Of a DNA stretch of 64,000 nt, positions 1 through 9,601 are shown piece after piece. Origin of the DNA: Opitutaceae bacterium BACL24 MAG-120322-bin51 (lineage in GTDB: Bacteria > Verrucomicrobiota > Verrucomicrobiia > Opitutales > Coraliomargaritaceae); contig CAJJBI010000002.1 in the NCBI GenBank assembly GCA_905182465.1, forward strand, positions 80,001 to 144,000, read 5' to 3'. Positions within the stretch are counted from its first letter, which is position 1; every line of letters begins with the position of its first letter. A model generated the notes under the pieces. The model saw only the letters and a program-made list of their open reading frames with translations, searched no databases and was not told the origin of the DNA. The position numbers were made by a program, and so were the translations under genes.

Positions 1-537
1 GCGGCATAACTCTAAGTGCTGGCGCTGGTCGTTACCCACGGGCACGGCGTCGGCATTATAAAGCAAAATGTCAGCAGCCATGAGGACGGGATACATGAGC
101 AGTCCTGAATTCACCGAAGCTCCGGCACGAGCACCATCATGAGTGAACTTAAGGTCGTTATCCTCCCCTGCCTTAAAACCGAGCTTAGCTGCTTTTTCTT
201 TAAACTGGGTCATACGCTGCAAATCACCGATCGGAGTAATGCAACTGAGCAACCAAGCCAACTCGGTGTGACCGATGACGTGGGACTGCACAAAGATATT
301 AGAACGCTCTGGATCGAGCCCACAGGCAATGTATTGGGCGACGCAAGAAAGCGTATTTTTGCGCAGCTCGGCTGGCGAGTATTTCACCGTGATCGCGTGC
401 ATGTCGACGACACCGAAGTAGCACTCGTAATCATCGAGCATGGTCGCCCAATTCTTGACCGCACCGAGGTAGTTGCCGATCGTCAATTGACCGGTCGGTT
501 GGGCGCAAGTGAGAATAACTGGCTTTGCTTCACTCAT
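1..537 (-). CDS. trpS: Tryptophan--tRNA ligase (partial, C-terminus outside window)
   Basis: Cytoplasmic class I aminoacyl-tRNA synthetase that charges tRNA-Trp. The reading frame starts at an ATG at 537 and stays open for 179 codons to the left edge, so about half of the usual ~330-residue enzyme is visible. The N-terminus reads MSEAKPVILTCAQPTGQLTI, with the HIGH-like signature as TIGN inside PTGQLTIGNYLGAV. Further TrpS-typical segments follow: a GVVDMHAIT stretch, a QSHVIGHTELAWLL stretch, and a LMYPVLMAADILLYNAD stretch followed by VPVGNDQRQHLEL. The KMSKS loop lies outside the window. The gene is divergent from the PhoD-like gene, with 138 bp between them. Identification is secure. Confidence 0.95.
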   Translation of the reverse strand, partial: MSEAKPVILTCAQPTGQLTIGNYLGAVKNWATMLDDYECYFGVVDMHAITVKYSPAELRKNTLSCVAQYIACGLDPERSNIFVQSHVIGHTELAWLLSCITPIGDLQRMTQFKEKAAKLGFKAGEDNDLKFTHDGARAGASVNSGLLMYPVLMAADILLYNADAVPVGNDQRQHLELCR

Positions 538-675
538 GAGACATGAGATTGACGGAATCAGCGGAGGCCTTGTCAATCCAACTTATGCCCCGCCTAGACT
601 CAAAACTCTTTTTTGGAGAGGGATCCTTGGTTTACCTAGGCTTGCAAACTACAATGACTTAAACATTTTTATCGT

Positions 676-1701
676 ATGCGAATAAGCTCCTTTATTTTAA
701 CATCATTCATACTAGTGAGCGGATTTCAGGGCGCATCGGCTAAATTTCCTGATGACTTCGCAAAGCCACTCGAAGTGATCGCATTCGGTTCCTGCAACCG
801 CGACGAATTACCCCAGCCACTCTGGCCTGTTATCGCCGAGGAGAATCCTGACCTCTGGATCTGGGCGGGCGATAACATCTACGCCGATTGGCATGAGCGC
901 CCTGACGGGCAAAGGGTGAAATTTACAATTAACCGTGAATGGGTGACCAAGCGCTACGCCGCGCAATTTAACCAGCCCGGCTATGCCGCCTTTCGCAAAG
1001 AAACACCCATCATCGGCACCTGGGACGACCACGACTACGGACGCAATAACGCAGGCGCGGAATTTGCGCTCAAAGAAATCACCCGAGATCTCGCTCTCTC
1101 CTTCATGGAAGTGCCCATTGGAGATCCGCGCTGGCAGCGCGAAGGCCTTTACGGCGCCTACGACTTTGGCACAAGCGGTAAAATGACCAAAGTCATCCTC
1201 CTCGATAACCGCTACTTTGCTAGCGGCCAAAAAACCGACGAGCCGGACCTCCTCGGTCAGAGGCAGCTCGCTTGGCTGGAAACGACTCTTCGCGAGAGCG
1301 AAGCCGATCTACACATCTTGGTTAGTGGTACTCAAATCATCTCCGAAGAACACCGATGGGAGAAATGGGCGGACTACCCAAAGACGCGCGCTTGGTTGCT
1401 TAGAGAGATCGCCGATACACAAACCCCAACTATATTATTAAGTGGTGATCGGCACATCCATGAGATTTCGGTACTTCAAGACTGGCCAGGCAAATTCCCC
1501 CTCCTCGACATCACTTCCAGCGGACTAACCCACTCTTGGGATGGATTCCCTGGCGAAACAAACCGCCACCGCGTGGGCGAGGTATTCACTGGCCTCGGCT
1601 ATGGCGTGATCTACATTAATTGGTCAGAGTCTACCCCTCAAATCGAGCTCGTTATTAAGGACGTGAATAGCAAAGCGCAAATATCCCATCAAATTGAGTG
1701 A
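676..1701 (+). CDS. PhoD-like alkaline phosphatase / metallophosphoesterase, exported
   Basis: A 341-residue protein of the PhoD-like metallophosphatase group, probably a periplasmic phosphomonoesterase or phosphodiesterase. Residues 1-22 form a Sec signal peptide (short basic start, hydrophobic core, ending GASA). Metal-ligand motifs appear in the family order: FGSCNRDE near residue 37, AGDNIYADWH near 64, GTWDDHDYGRNNAG near 113, LLDNRYF near 176, and SGDRHIHEIS near 257. No twin-arginine motif is visible, unlike Bacillus PhoD. The length fits the compact bacterial and plant-like PhoD branch. The gene stands alone, divergent from trpS and convergent with mpl. The exact substrate cannot be read from the sequence. 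Confidence 0.85.
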   Translation: MRISSFILTSFILVSGFQGASAKFPDDFAKPLEVIAFGSCNRDELPQPLWPVIAEENPDLWIWAGDNIYADWHERPDGQRVKFTINREWVTKRYAAQFNQPGYAAFRKETPIIGTWDDHDYGRNNAGAEFALKEITRDLALSFMEVPIGDPRWQREGLYGAYDFGTSGKMTKVILLDNRYFASGQKTDEPDLLGQRQLAWLETTLRESEADLHILVSGTQIISEEHRWEKWADYPKTRAWLLREIADTQTPTILLSGDRHIHEISVLQDWPGKFPLLDITSSGLTHSWDGFPGETNRHRVGEVFTGLGYGVIYINWSESTPQIELVIKDVNSKAQISHQIE

Positions 1702-1759
1702 AACATCTTACCAATAAAGATGCTAAGCTAGTAGGTTGACTCGCTATCGTAACTTGAAT

Positions 1760-3166
1760 TTAGCGAACGCTGGAGCAAGTGGCTGCAAGTGAATGCGGCA
1801 ATCCATCGAAGGAACCGTTCGTTAAAAAAACGATGAGCCCATGCGCTTCATCACTGACACCCATTTTAAGCGTTTCGAGGAGTGATTGATTGTCATCAAA
1901 GGCCTTCGCGTCGGGGAGCGAGTTCGCCATCATAGATGTATCCAGTCGTTCCTCTGGACGCATACTATCTGCTCGATGCACCGCTCCAAGATAGACGCGG
2001 TCGGCGCCCGAGAGTGCCGTTTGAAATTCGCTTTGGAAGCGTGCGCTTGCAGCCGTATTACTCCGAGGTTCAAAGCAGACCGTCATCTTTCGATCTGGGT
2101 AGGCGGCACGAAGTGCCTCGATCGCCCCTGCGACTGCTGTGGGATGATGCGCAAAGTCTTCGACAATCGTCCAACTATCATCTGAATGTAGCACATCCTG
2201 GCGCCGGCGAACACCTTGAAAGTCAGCCAAGGTTGAAAGGTCAAAATCACGTGGATCCTGGTGATCTGAAGCCAAAGCCGCAGAAAGCGCAGCCATGGCC
2301 GCGTTGCGCGCATTAAAAAGACCATGTAAGGGCCACGCGACATGTGCCCAATGCTCGTCCTTCCAAACAAGGTCAAACTGGGCACCTTCAGGAGCGTCTT
2401 GGAAGTTTGTAATTTGGAGATCGTTGTCCTCTCCCACGCCCACACGAACCACTTGGGTCCACGGTGCCGGTAAGAGCGCGGCGATATTGGCATCATCACC
2501 ATTGACCAAGGCATAGCCCGAAGCGGGTATAACACGAAGGAAGTGACGAAAGGAGCGTTGCACATCTTCGAGATCTCGAAAGATGTCGGCATGATCGAAC
2601 TCTAGATTGTTGAGTATCGCGATCTGCGGGCGGTAGTGGATAAACTTACTACGCTTATCGAAGAAGGCCGAGTCATACTCGTCACCTTCAATTACGAAAG
2701 CTTTGCCCTCTCCTAGTTTTGCGCCGCCAGGTAGATCGTTGGGCACGCCACCGATCAACCAGCCGGGCTTAGCACCTGAGCGTTCGAGCAGATAGGCGGT
2801 AATGGTCGAGGTCGTTGTCTTGCCGTGAGTGCCCGTGATGACCACAGGGCAGCGCTTCGGCAGAACGGTATCGTGAAAAAGCTCGGGTAGAGATATGAAA
2901 GTAATCTCTGACTGGTCAAGCAGCCACTCGACCTCAGGATTACCGCGACTCATCGCGTTGCCCACCACAACCTGGTCGGGCTTGAGTGCAGCAAGACGAG
3001 CCGCGTCGAAGCCATCGAGCACTTCAATGCCTGCATCGGCCAGCACATCGGACATCGGCGGATAGACAGCTGCATCGCAACCGAGCACCTCATGGCCTTG
3101 TTCTTTAACAAGGAGCGCTGCATTACCCATGGCCGTGCCGCAGATACCCATGAAATAGATACGCAT
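1760..3166 (-). CDS. mpl: UDP-N-acetylmuramate:L-Ala-gamma-D-Glu-meso-DAP ligase (murein recycling)
   Basis: Cytoplasmic ATP-dependent Mur ligase that joins recycled tripeptide to UDP-MurNAc. The 468-residue product starts MRIYFMGICGTAMGNAALL, the Rossmann-like Mpl/MurC N-terminal fold with the diagnostic GICGTAMG. The ATP loop is GTHGKTTTST near residue 113 and the second-domain signature is EGDEYDSAFFDKRSKF near 160. A DFAHHPTA motif follows near 320. EGDEYDSAFFDKRSKF separates Mpl from MurC. The length is typical of Mpl. It sits 144 bp downstream of fabD on the same strand, and its own start is an ATG preceded by TATA. It implies meso-DAP peptidoglycan, in agreement with MurE at 54.3-55.8 kb. 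Confidence 0.94.
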   Translation of the reverse strand: MRIYFMGICGTAMGNAALLVKEQGHEVLGCDAAVYPPMSDVLADAGIEVLDGFDAARLAALKPDQVVVGNAMSRGNPEVEWLLDQSEITFISLPELFHDTVLPKRCPVVITGTHGKTTTSTITAYLLERSGAKPGWLIGGVPNDLPGGAKLGEGKAFVIEGDEYDSAFFDKRSKFIHYRPQIAILNNLEFDHADIFRDLEDVQRSFRHFLRVIPASGYALVNGDDANIAALLPAPWTQVVRVGVGEDNDLQITNFQDAPEGAQFDLVWKDEHWAHVAWPLHGLFNARNAAMAALSAALASDHQDPRDFDLSTLADFQGVRRRQDVLHSDDSWTIVEDFAHHPTAVAGAIEALRAAYPDRKMTVCFEPRSNTAASARFQSEFQTALSGADRVYLGAVHRADSMRPEERLDTSMMANSLPDAKAFDDNQSLLETLKMGVSDEAHGLIVFLTNGSFDGLPHSLAATCSSVR

Positions 3167-3310
3167 TATAGAATGAAGGGCTTACGCTTGCGGGATGGGA
3201 CCGAATCTACGAAAGCGATCAGGCTAATTCTCGCACCATTCGACAAGCTCATGTCTTGGACCCTATCGGAACGACCCAGCGCGAGTACTAGGGTTTGAGA
3301 AAAATAGCAT

Positions 3311-4216
3311 TTACTCTGGAACCTCCTCAAATTCAGACATCGGCGTGACCACAAGCGAGCGATCAATGCGCTTGGCGAACCCAGCAAGCACTTTGCCTGG
3401 GCCACACTCGTAAAATTCGTTGAGACCGTTATCCGCAGCCATGTTGCGTAAGTTATCCTCGAAGCGGACTGAAGAGACGACTTGGCTGACAAGTGCCTCC
3501 TTGATCGCTTCTGGATCACTGACCTGACCACCCGTGACGTTGGTATAGCAAATGATCTCTGGAGCTTTGAAATCGAAGTCTTTGATAAACTCAGCAAAAG
3601 CATCCCGAGCCGATTTCATGAGGCAGCTGTGATAAGCGCCCGCCACATTGAGCGGCTTGCAAAGTTTGAAGCGTCCCTTAGAGGCGGCGACAGCTTCGAT
3701 TATTTTTGTATTGTCACCCGAGATGACGATCTGCCCAGGGCAATTTAAATTAGCGATCTCGATATCGAACTCATCGCAGAAAGTTTGCACATCTTCGGGC
3801 GTGCCACCAATCACGGCTGCCATGCCCCCCTTGGTTGCATCACAAGCCAGCTGCATGAGGCGACCACGCTCCGCCACCAAGCGCAGGCCAGTCGCAAAAT
3901 CGTAGACGCCCGCTGCGGCCAGCGCAGTAAGCTCGCCGAGGCTGAGGCCGCAAGCCGCCTTTAACTCATTCAGCTTACCGCGTTCTTTTAAAATACTAAA
4001 GAGCGCGTAGCCCTGCACATAAAGTGCGGGTTGACAGACCTTGGTCTCGGTCAAAGTTTCGTCGGGACCGTCGAAGCAGATACTTTTTAAATCCCAGCCA
4101 AGCACCTCGTTGGCCTCCTCATAGAGTGCCCTAGCAGTCTTTGAATTTTCGTAAAGCGAGCGCCCCATGCCGACTGTTTGGGCGCCTTGCCCAGAGAAAA
4201 GTATTCCTTTTGCCAT
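3311..4216 (-). CDS. fabD: Malonyl-CoA:ACP transacylase
   Basis: Loads malonyl groups onto acyl carrier protein for fatty-acid synthesis in the cytoplasm. The 301-residue product starts MAKGILFSGQGAQTVGMGRS, the standard FabD opening. The nucleophile-elbow serine lies in CGLSLGELTAL near residue 92, where most FabD proteins read GHSxGE; here the His is Leu. The catalytic histidine is in AGAYHSCLM near residue 198, and the C-terminal ECGPGKVLAGFAKRI stretch is also family-typical. It is a stand-alone gene, divergent from cysE. Neighbouring fab genes are not in the window. Confidence 0.95.
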   Translation of the reverse strand: MAKGILFSGQGAQTVGMGRSLYENSKTARALYEEANEVLGWDLKSICFDGPDETLTETKVCQPALYVQGYALFSILKERGKLNELKAACGLSLGELTALAAAGVYDFATGLRLVAERGRLMQLACDATKGGMAAVIGGTPEDVQTFCDEFDIEIANLNCPGQIVISGDNTKIIEAVAASKGRFKLCKPLNVAGAYHSCLMKSARDAFAEFIKDFDFKAPEIICYTNVTGGQVSDPEAIKEALVSQVVSSVRFEDNLRNMAADNGLNEFYECGPGKVLAGFAKRIDRSLVVTPMSEFEEVPE

Positions 4217-4372
4217 AATTTGATAATTTTAATGCAGTAAATGTGCATTATTTGTCTCCAGCTGACAGAGAATCAATCAGAAAGCACGGAATCTACTAAG
4301 TGAAAGAACTCGATGCCACTTTTCGTTCTTTTGGTTGGCATTTATTCAGTACTCGGCTAATAATTTCATACT

Positions 4373-5158
4373 ATGACAGCTATCGACTTAGATGCTCACT
4401 GGAGCGAGATTCGTCTCCACGCGAAAGAAATTGTGGCGCGTGAGCCTGCCTTGGAGACTTTACTTAATGAAACCGTGCTTGAACGTGACTCCTTTGCCGA
4501 GTGCCTCACCTACCGCTTGACTCGTAAACTGGTCAATCACTCGGCCTCGATCGATGTGCTCCATGAGACTTTCTTGGACGCCTTCCTGCAACAGCCCACG
4601 ATCCTGCAACACATTGCTTGCGATATGATCGCGGTGAAGGAGCGCGACCCAGCCTGCCCAGATGTGCTCACGCCACTCCTCTACTTTAAAGGCCTACAGG
4701 CATTAGTCTGCTACCGAGTATCGCATTACCTGTGGAATGCTGGGCGTACGGAGTTTGCACTCTACCTTCAAAGTCTCATCTCGGAAACTTTCGCGGTCGA
4801 CATCCATCCTGCAGCCCAGATCGGACATGGCATTTTGCTCGACCACGCAACTGGTTTTGTCGCGGGTGAGACAACCGTCGTTGAAAGCGACGTATCGATC
4901 CTGCATGCAGTTACTTTAGGTGGAACGGGTAAAGACCGTGGCGACCGTCACCCGAAGGTGCGCTCGGGCGTACTGCTCGGTGCGGGTGCCAAGATACTCG
5001 GCAATGTCGAAATCGGTGAAGGTGCCAAAGTGGGCGCGGGCAGCGTAGTACTCAAAGATGTGCCGCCACACACGAGTGTTGCTGGCGTACCTGCGGAAAT
5101 CATTGGTAAAGCCAGCGAGGTCTCGCCTGCGCTCGGCATGTGCCACAAACTAGACTAG
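4373..5158 (+). CDS. cysE: Serine O-acetyltransferase
   Basis: Transfers acetyl from acetyl-CoA to L-serine, the first step of cysteine synthesis; cytoplasmic and usually a hexamer. The 261 residues give the N-terminal helical SATase domain (about 10-115), with the MIAVKERDPAC segment near 87, followed by the left-handed beta-helix of hexapeptide repeats (about 145-245). The active-site region includes DIHPAAQIGHGILLDHATG and LHAVTLGGTGK, and RHPKVRSGVLLGAGAKILG follows. The C-terminus ends in hydrophobic residues, as in CysE proteins that bind cysteine synthase, although the classical terminal Ile is absent. It is divergent from fabD and followed by a 114-bp gap before the antiporter. Confidence 0.95.
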   Translation: MTAIDLDAHWSEIRLHAKEIVAREPALETLLNETVLERDSFAECLTYRLTRKLVNHSASIDVLHETFLDAFLQQPTILQHIACDMIAVKERDPACPDVLTPLLYFKGLQALVCYRVSHYLWNAGRTEFALYLQSLISETFAVDIHPAAQIGHGILLDHATGFVAGETTVVESDVSILHAVTLGGTGKDRGDRHPKVRSGVLLGAGAKILGNVEIGEGAKVGAGSVVLKDVPPHTSVAGVPAEIIGKASEVSPALGMCHKLD

Positions 5159-5272
5159 TTCGTCTGTCTTAATCCTACTCTTGATTCTACTCATAATCCC
5201 CTGCCACTCCGAAAGTGAGATTAGGGTTAAGAGTATAATTAAGAATAAGAAATAATAAGCTTACTCTCACTC

Positions 5273-7510
5273 ATGGACACCTTTCAAACCCTAGCTATGG
5301 GTAATTCCCAAGGAGCCCTCTGGGCGCTCTGTTTTGCAGTCGGAGCTGGGTGCCTGCTTACGGTACTCTCGCGCCGCTTGCATTTGCCGACCATTGTCTT
5401 GTTGCTAATCGGCGGTTTTGCACTGGGACCCGAGTGGCTCGGCGTGCTCGACCCAAATGCGCTGGGCGATTTCCTACCCATGATAGTCTCACTAGCGGTT
5501 GGGCTAATTCTATTCGAGGGCGCACTGACTCTGGACCTCAAGGAATTCAAGCAAACCTCGACCGTGATTAAGCGCTTACTCACCGTCGGCGTGCTCATCA
5601 CTTGGCTCGGCTCTGCACTGACAGCTTACATCGTTTTTGATACTTCGCCGGCCTTTGCCCTACTCATGGGTAGCCTAATTATCGTGACGGGACCGACCGT
5701 GATTGTCCCGCTCCTGCGCCGTATCCGTGTGCAGCAAAAGTTGGCTAGTATCCTTCACTGGGAAGGGGTATTAATCGACACAATCGGCGTATTCACGGCG
5801 ATTCTTTGTTACGAGTGGGTGGTCGAAGGCGGCGGCGCTGTGGCTATTCCTAGCTTTTTGATTCGTGTGGCAAGCGGTGCAGCCATCGGTCTGATCGGTG
5901 GCTACTCAATCTATTGGGTGATGAAGAAAAACTGGGTGCCAGATAACATTGTTAATGCCTTCGCGCTGGCCAGTGCCATGCTCATTTTCGGAGCAACCGA
6001 GTTGATTAAACCCGAAGCTGGTCTGCTCTCCGTGACGATTGCTGGTCTCATCGTAGGCATCAAAAAACCACGCCAGCTTCGTGAAATTAAAGCCTTCAAG
6101 GCTGAGATCGTCGACCTACTCATCGGTATGCTTTTCTTGCTTTTGGTGGCTCGATTGGAGCTGCAACAGTTTATCGATTTCTTCAAAATGGGAGGCGGTT
6201 GGGTACTCTTTTCCGTTATTCTCATCATCCGGCCTTTGAGCATCGCGGCGTCCTCATTCGGGACAGACTTGAACCTACGGCAAAAGGCACTACTCAGCTG
6301 GGTCGCTCCGCGCGGCGTAGTCGCCGCATCAATGGCATCACTCTTTGCCTTAAGTCTCAGCGTCAAAGAAAACCCAGTGGGCGATCCCGCCCTACTAGAG
6401 TCTTTTGTCTATTCAGTAATCTGCGCGACCGTCCTGATCCAAGGACTCTCGGCGGGTATCTTCGCTAGAGTGCTCGGTCTACAACGTCCTGCGCCGAACG
6501 ACTGGGTCGTTATCGGCGCTCACCACTTTGGCCGTGAGTTGGCGCGCAAGCTGATGCGAAAGGATGAACAACACGTCCTCTTGCTCGACACCAATGCGCG
6601 CAACATCGCGCTCGCAAAAAAAGAAGGCCTACCCGCACTACACCGTGACGGCATGGAAGCGGAGAAACTTTATGAAAATGAGCAAGCCCTCTTCGGCGCG
6701 GGATACGTGCTCGCGCTTACCGATAATGTCGAACTGAACCAAATCCTCATGCAGCGCTGGGCGAAGGAGCTTGATAACGAAAAAGTATTTGGTTGGATTC
6801 CACTCGATAGCCCGACCGAGGCTCACCAGTTGACTGGTCAAGGCGTCTTCGGCGATCTATCGCGTCCCGCCGTGATCGGTAGCGAGCTATTACAAGGTGA
6901 GAGCAGTTTTGAGACTGTTAAATGGGAAGAAGGCAAGAGCCTCGCTTCTGGCGACTGGCATCCCCTCTTCATTCGCCGAGGAAAACAACTCAGAGCCGTG
7001 CCGCACGATGCCATACTCAAAGCGATGGTCAAAGAGGGAGACGAGGTGATCTGCCTGCGCCGCTCAGAGGGCTTCCTCTTACGTGCGCTCCATAGCGGTG
7101 GCTTCATCAATACCGAATGTGAAAACATCGAAAGCCTCTATCGAGAACTCGTAAAAATTGCAGCCGGACACATACCTTCGAGTTCCGAAGAACAGATACT
7201 CGAAGACCTCGAGGAGCAAGGCCGTGTCTTCCCTGCCTTCCTCGGTCACGGCATCGCCATTCCACACGTATATTGCGAAAACCTCGACTATCGTATCTGT
7301 TTCATCGCGCAGCTCAAAGAGGGAATTACCATTCCTGGGCAGGACGAGGCGATTGACTTTGTTTTCTTTATTATTAGTCCGAAGGGCGATACCGAAGGCC
7401 ACCTCGCCACGCTGGCTGAGATCGCGAAGAACTGCCGCAGAGAGCGCTTACGTAAGCAGATTAAAAGTGCCGATTCGGTGGACGATGTGATCGCGGCGAT
7501 TAGTGAGTAA
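5273..7510 (+). CDS. Na+/H+ antiporter fused to TrkA-N-like and PTS EIIA domains
   Basis: A 745-residue protein with three parts. Residues ~15-405 form a 12-13 helix cation:proton antiporter of the CPA family (repeated hydrophobic segments, with VGLILFEGALTLDLKEF near 78). Residues ~410-530 look like an NAD-binding RCK/TrkA-N domain starting VVIGAHHFGRELARKLM; the usual GxGxxG is changed to GAHHFG, so nucleotide binding is uncertain. Residues ~610-745 resemble a PTS EIIA type-2 (fructose/mannitol) domain, with LGHGIAIPH placing the would-be phospho-histidine at residue 665. The combination suggests ion exchange at the inner membrane gated by nucleotide and perhaps phosphorylation; that is inference. 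The gene stands alone between cysE and purF. Confidence 0.87.
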   Translation: MDTFQTLAMGNSQGALWALCFAVGAGCLLTVLSRRLHLPTIVLLLIGGFALGPEWLGVLDPNALGDFLPMIVSLAVGLILFEGALTLDLKEFKQTSTVIKRLLTVGVLITWLGSALTAYIVFDTSPAFALLMGSLIIVTGPTVIVPLLRRIRVQQKLASILHWEGVLIDTIGVFTAILCYEWVVEGGGAVAIPSFLIRVASGAAIGLIGGYSIYWVMKKNWVPDNIVNAFALASAMLIFGATELIKPEAGLLSVTIAGLIVGIKKPRQLREIKAFKAEIVDLLIGMLFLLLVARLELQQFIDFFKMGGGWVLFSVILIIRPLSIAASSFGTDLNLRQKALLSWVAPRGVVAASMASLFALSLSVKENPVGDPALLESFVYSVICATVLIQGLSAGIFARVLGLQRPAPNDWVVIGAHHFGRELARKLMRKDEQHVLLLDTNARNIALAKKEGLPALHRDGMEAEKLYENEQALFGAGYVLALTDNVELNQILMQRWAKELDNEKVFGWIPLDSPTEAHQLTGQGVFGDLSRPAVIGSELLQGESSFETVKWEEGKSLASGDWHPLFIRRGKQLRAVPHDAILKAMVKEGDEVICLRRSEGFLLRALHSGGFINTECENIESLYRELVKIAAGHIPSSSEEQILEDLEEQGRVFPAFLGHGIAIPHVYCENLDYRICFIAQLKEGITIPGQDEAIDFVFFIISPKGDTEGHLATLAEIAKNCRRERLRKQIKSADSVDDVIAAISE

Positions 7511-7591
7511 ACGAGCTAGAGTTTAGTCTTCCATCACTCATGAAAGGCATGCGCAGCAGCCCAGAGGACAGAGGCAACGACTCCAGCATGA

Positions 7592-9505
7592 TCAATAGGC
7601 TCGTCCGGCCTTATTCTCGAAGTAATTAATAAACGCCTTATTCACTGTCGCGAAGCCGCCAGGAGTCGGATAGTTGCCCGTAAAATACCAATCCCCATTG
7701 TGCTCAGGAATCGCGGCACGCATTTTCTCGACGGGCAAGAAGACGATCTCTAGCTCGCCCTCCCAATGCACGTTCTTGGGGTAAACGAGTTCAGCTATTT
7801 TAGCGGAGATCTGCTCGTCAGTGTAGCGATCGTAAAGGCGCTTGACGTGATTCACCATCTCACTGGAAGGCAGATCAGCCTGCGCGATGCAGTCTTGGTA
7901 AACATCTTGCAAGAGATCGTTGTTACCGTCGTCCTTGATCAACTCAACTGTAGCTTTGAAGGCGATAAATTTACCCAATTCCGACATATCGATGCCGTAG
8001 CAATCAGGATAGCGAATCTGCGGCGCAGTGGAAGCGACGACGATCTTTCGCGGCTTGGTGCGGCTTAAGATTTTGAGGATAGACTCTTTCAGCGTGGTCC
8101 CGCGGACGATGGAATCGTCAATACAGACGAGGCAGTCATTCTCTTTGACGACGCCGTAGGTAATATCATAGACGTGGGAAACAAGTTTAGCCCGCCCTTC
8201 TTCTTGCGAGATAAAGGTGCGCAATTTGATGTCCTTGTGGGCAATCTTTTCACCGCGCGGCCAGTTGCCCATGATTAGTTCGTCGATCAATTCTTTATCC
8301 AGTGTGCCAGCCTCATTGGCTTCGAGCAGACGGTCGCGCACTTCTTGGCGGCGGTGAAGCCGGACAGAATCGAGCAACCCGTAATAAGCAACCTCTGCGG
8401 TGTTAGGCACGAAGCTGAAGACGCTATCGGCAAAATTGTTATCAATCGCTTTGACCACTTGTTCAAGCAAAGCACCACCCAGTGCCTTACGCTCTGCATA
8501 GATATCGGCGTCGTTACCGCGCGAGAAATAAATACGCTCAAAGGAACAGGGGGTAATCGGCTTAGGTTCGGTGTAGCGCTCAGAGTAGATTTTACCATCG
8601 CTCTTCACAACCGTAGCCGTGCCAGGTTCGACTTCACAAACATTCTCGATCGGCTGATCAAAGATCGTCATTAATGCGACGCGCTCGGAAGCGAAAGCGA
8701 TCACCTCGTCGTTCTGGAAGTAGTAGCAAGGTCGGATCCCTTGCGGGTCACGCATCACAAAACTATCCCCGTTACCGATCAGCCCCGCGATGGCAAAGCC
8801 CCCGTCCCAATTAGCCGCGGCCTTTTGTAAGATGCGAACAGGTTCCAGCTCTTTGCTAATGATACCAGGGATGCTCGTACCCTCCACATTTTGGTCGCGC
8901 ATCTTATGGTAAATCGCGTCGTGTGCCTCATCGAGGTGGAAGCCGATCTCTTCAAGCACAGCCTGCGTGTCCGTGCCGAAGATCGGATGCTGTCCACGGT
9001 TGATGAGGTCGTTATTCAGGTCCTTCTCATTAGTGATGGTAAAATTACCCGCCAACATTAGATTCTTCGTAGGCCAATTTGACTGGCGCACGTAAGGGTG
9101 ACAGCTAGTCGAGGAATAGACGCCCGAAGTGCCATAGCGAAGATGCCCTAGCAATATTTCGCCACCGAATCCAAACTTATCTTTTACCGTTTCTGGAAAC
9201 TCGGGGTGTATGATACCCTTATCAACCATCTTTTGGTAGGCCTTGAGCTGGCCCTTAAAAATGCGTGAGAGTGAGTTGCCCTTGATCGTGCGCTCGCGTG
9301 CCATGTAGGGCTCACCTGGTGCCACACCGAGCTTGACACAGCCAATCCCAGCGCCGTCTTGCCCGCGATTATGCTGCTTTTCCATCAGCAAAAACAGCTG
9401 ATTGAAGCCATATAATGGCGTATCGTATTTTTCCTGGTAGTAGGATAAAGGCTTCAAAAGGCGGATCATCGCGATACCGCATTCGTGCTTCAAAAAATCG
9501 CTCAT
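7592..9505 (-). CDS. purF: Amidophosphoribosyltransferase-like (long PurF)
   Basis: First committed step of purine synthesis: glutamine plus PRPP to phosphoribosylamine. The 637-residue product starts MSDFLKHECGIAMIRLL. Cys9 followed by GIA is the expected Ntn nucleophile after removal of a short propeptide. The glutaminase domain continues with KQHNRGQDGAGIG near 44 and GHLRYGTSG near 119. The PRTase domain carries the PRPP loop VCIDDSIVRGTTLKES near residue 455, and FSRGNDADIYAERKALG near 330. It is roughly 130 residues longer than E. coli PurF, matching the long form seen in Bacteroidota and Verrucomicrobiota. No other pur genes are nearby, so assignment rests on the motifs alone. Confidence 0.88.
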   Translation of the reverse strand: MSDFLKHECGIAMIRLLKPLSYYQEKYDTPLYGFNQLFLLMEKQHNRGQDGAGIGCVKLGVAPGEPYMARERTIKGNSLSRIFKGQLKAYQKMVDKGIIHPEFPETVKDKFGFGGEILLGHLRYGTSGVYSSTSCHPYVRQSNWPTKNLMLAGNFTITNEKDLNNDLINRGQHPIFGTDTQAVLEEIGFHLDEAHDAIYHKMRDQNVEGTSIPGIISKELEPVRILQKAAANWDGGFAIAGLIGNGDSFVMRDPQGIRPCYYFQNDEVIAFASERVALMTIFDQPIENVCEVEPGTATVVKSDGKIYSERYTEPKPITPCSFERIYFSRGNDADIYAERKALGGALLEQVVKAIDNNFADSVFSFVPNTAEVAYYGLLDSVRLHRRQEVRDRLLEANEAGTLDKELIDELIMGNWPRGEKIAHKDIKLRTFISQEEGRAKLVSHVYDITYGVVKENDCLVCIDDSIVRGTTLKESILKILSRTKPRKIVVASTAPQIRYPDCYGIDMSELGKFIAFKATVELIKDDGNNDLLQDVYQDCIAQADLPSSEMVNHVKRLYDRYTDEQISAKIAELVYPKNVHWEGELEIVFLPVEKMRAAIPEHNGDWYFTGNYPTPGGFATVNKAFINYFENKAGRAY

Positions 9506-9601
9506 AGAGGAAAAAAAGGCAGTCGCTTCAAGTGACTAGTGGAGAGGTCGTCGTGCACTACGTTTCAATTCTGTAAGCCAAGAACAGACAAGCTATATTT
9601 C

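Noticed and set aside
808..1230. 140-codon frame opposite the PhoD-like gene
   Set aside because: Antisense shadow of a gene with clear motifs.
1702..1759. Terminator between the PhoD-like gene and mpl
   Set aside because: A short CATCTT/AAAGATG hairpin is present but there is no GC-rich stem or T-run.
2083..2592. 169-codon frame on the minus strand
   Set aside because: It lies wholly inside mpl in another frame on the same strand; mpl is continuous with all its motifs.
5159..5272. Inverted repeat between cysE and the antiporter
   Set aside because: The TACTCTT/AAGAGTA segments pair poorly, with no stable stem and no T-run.
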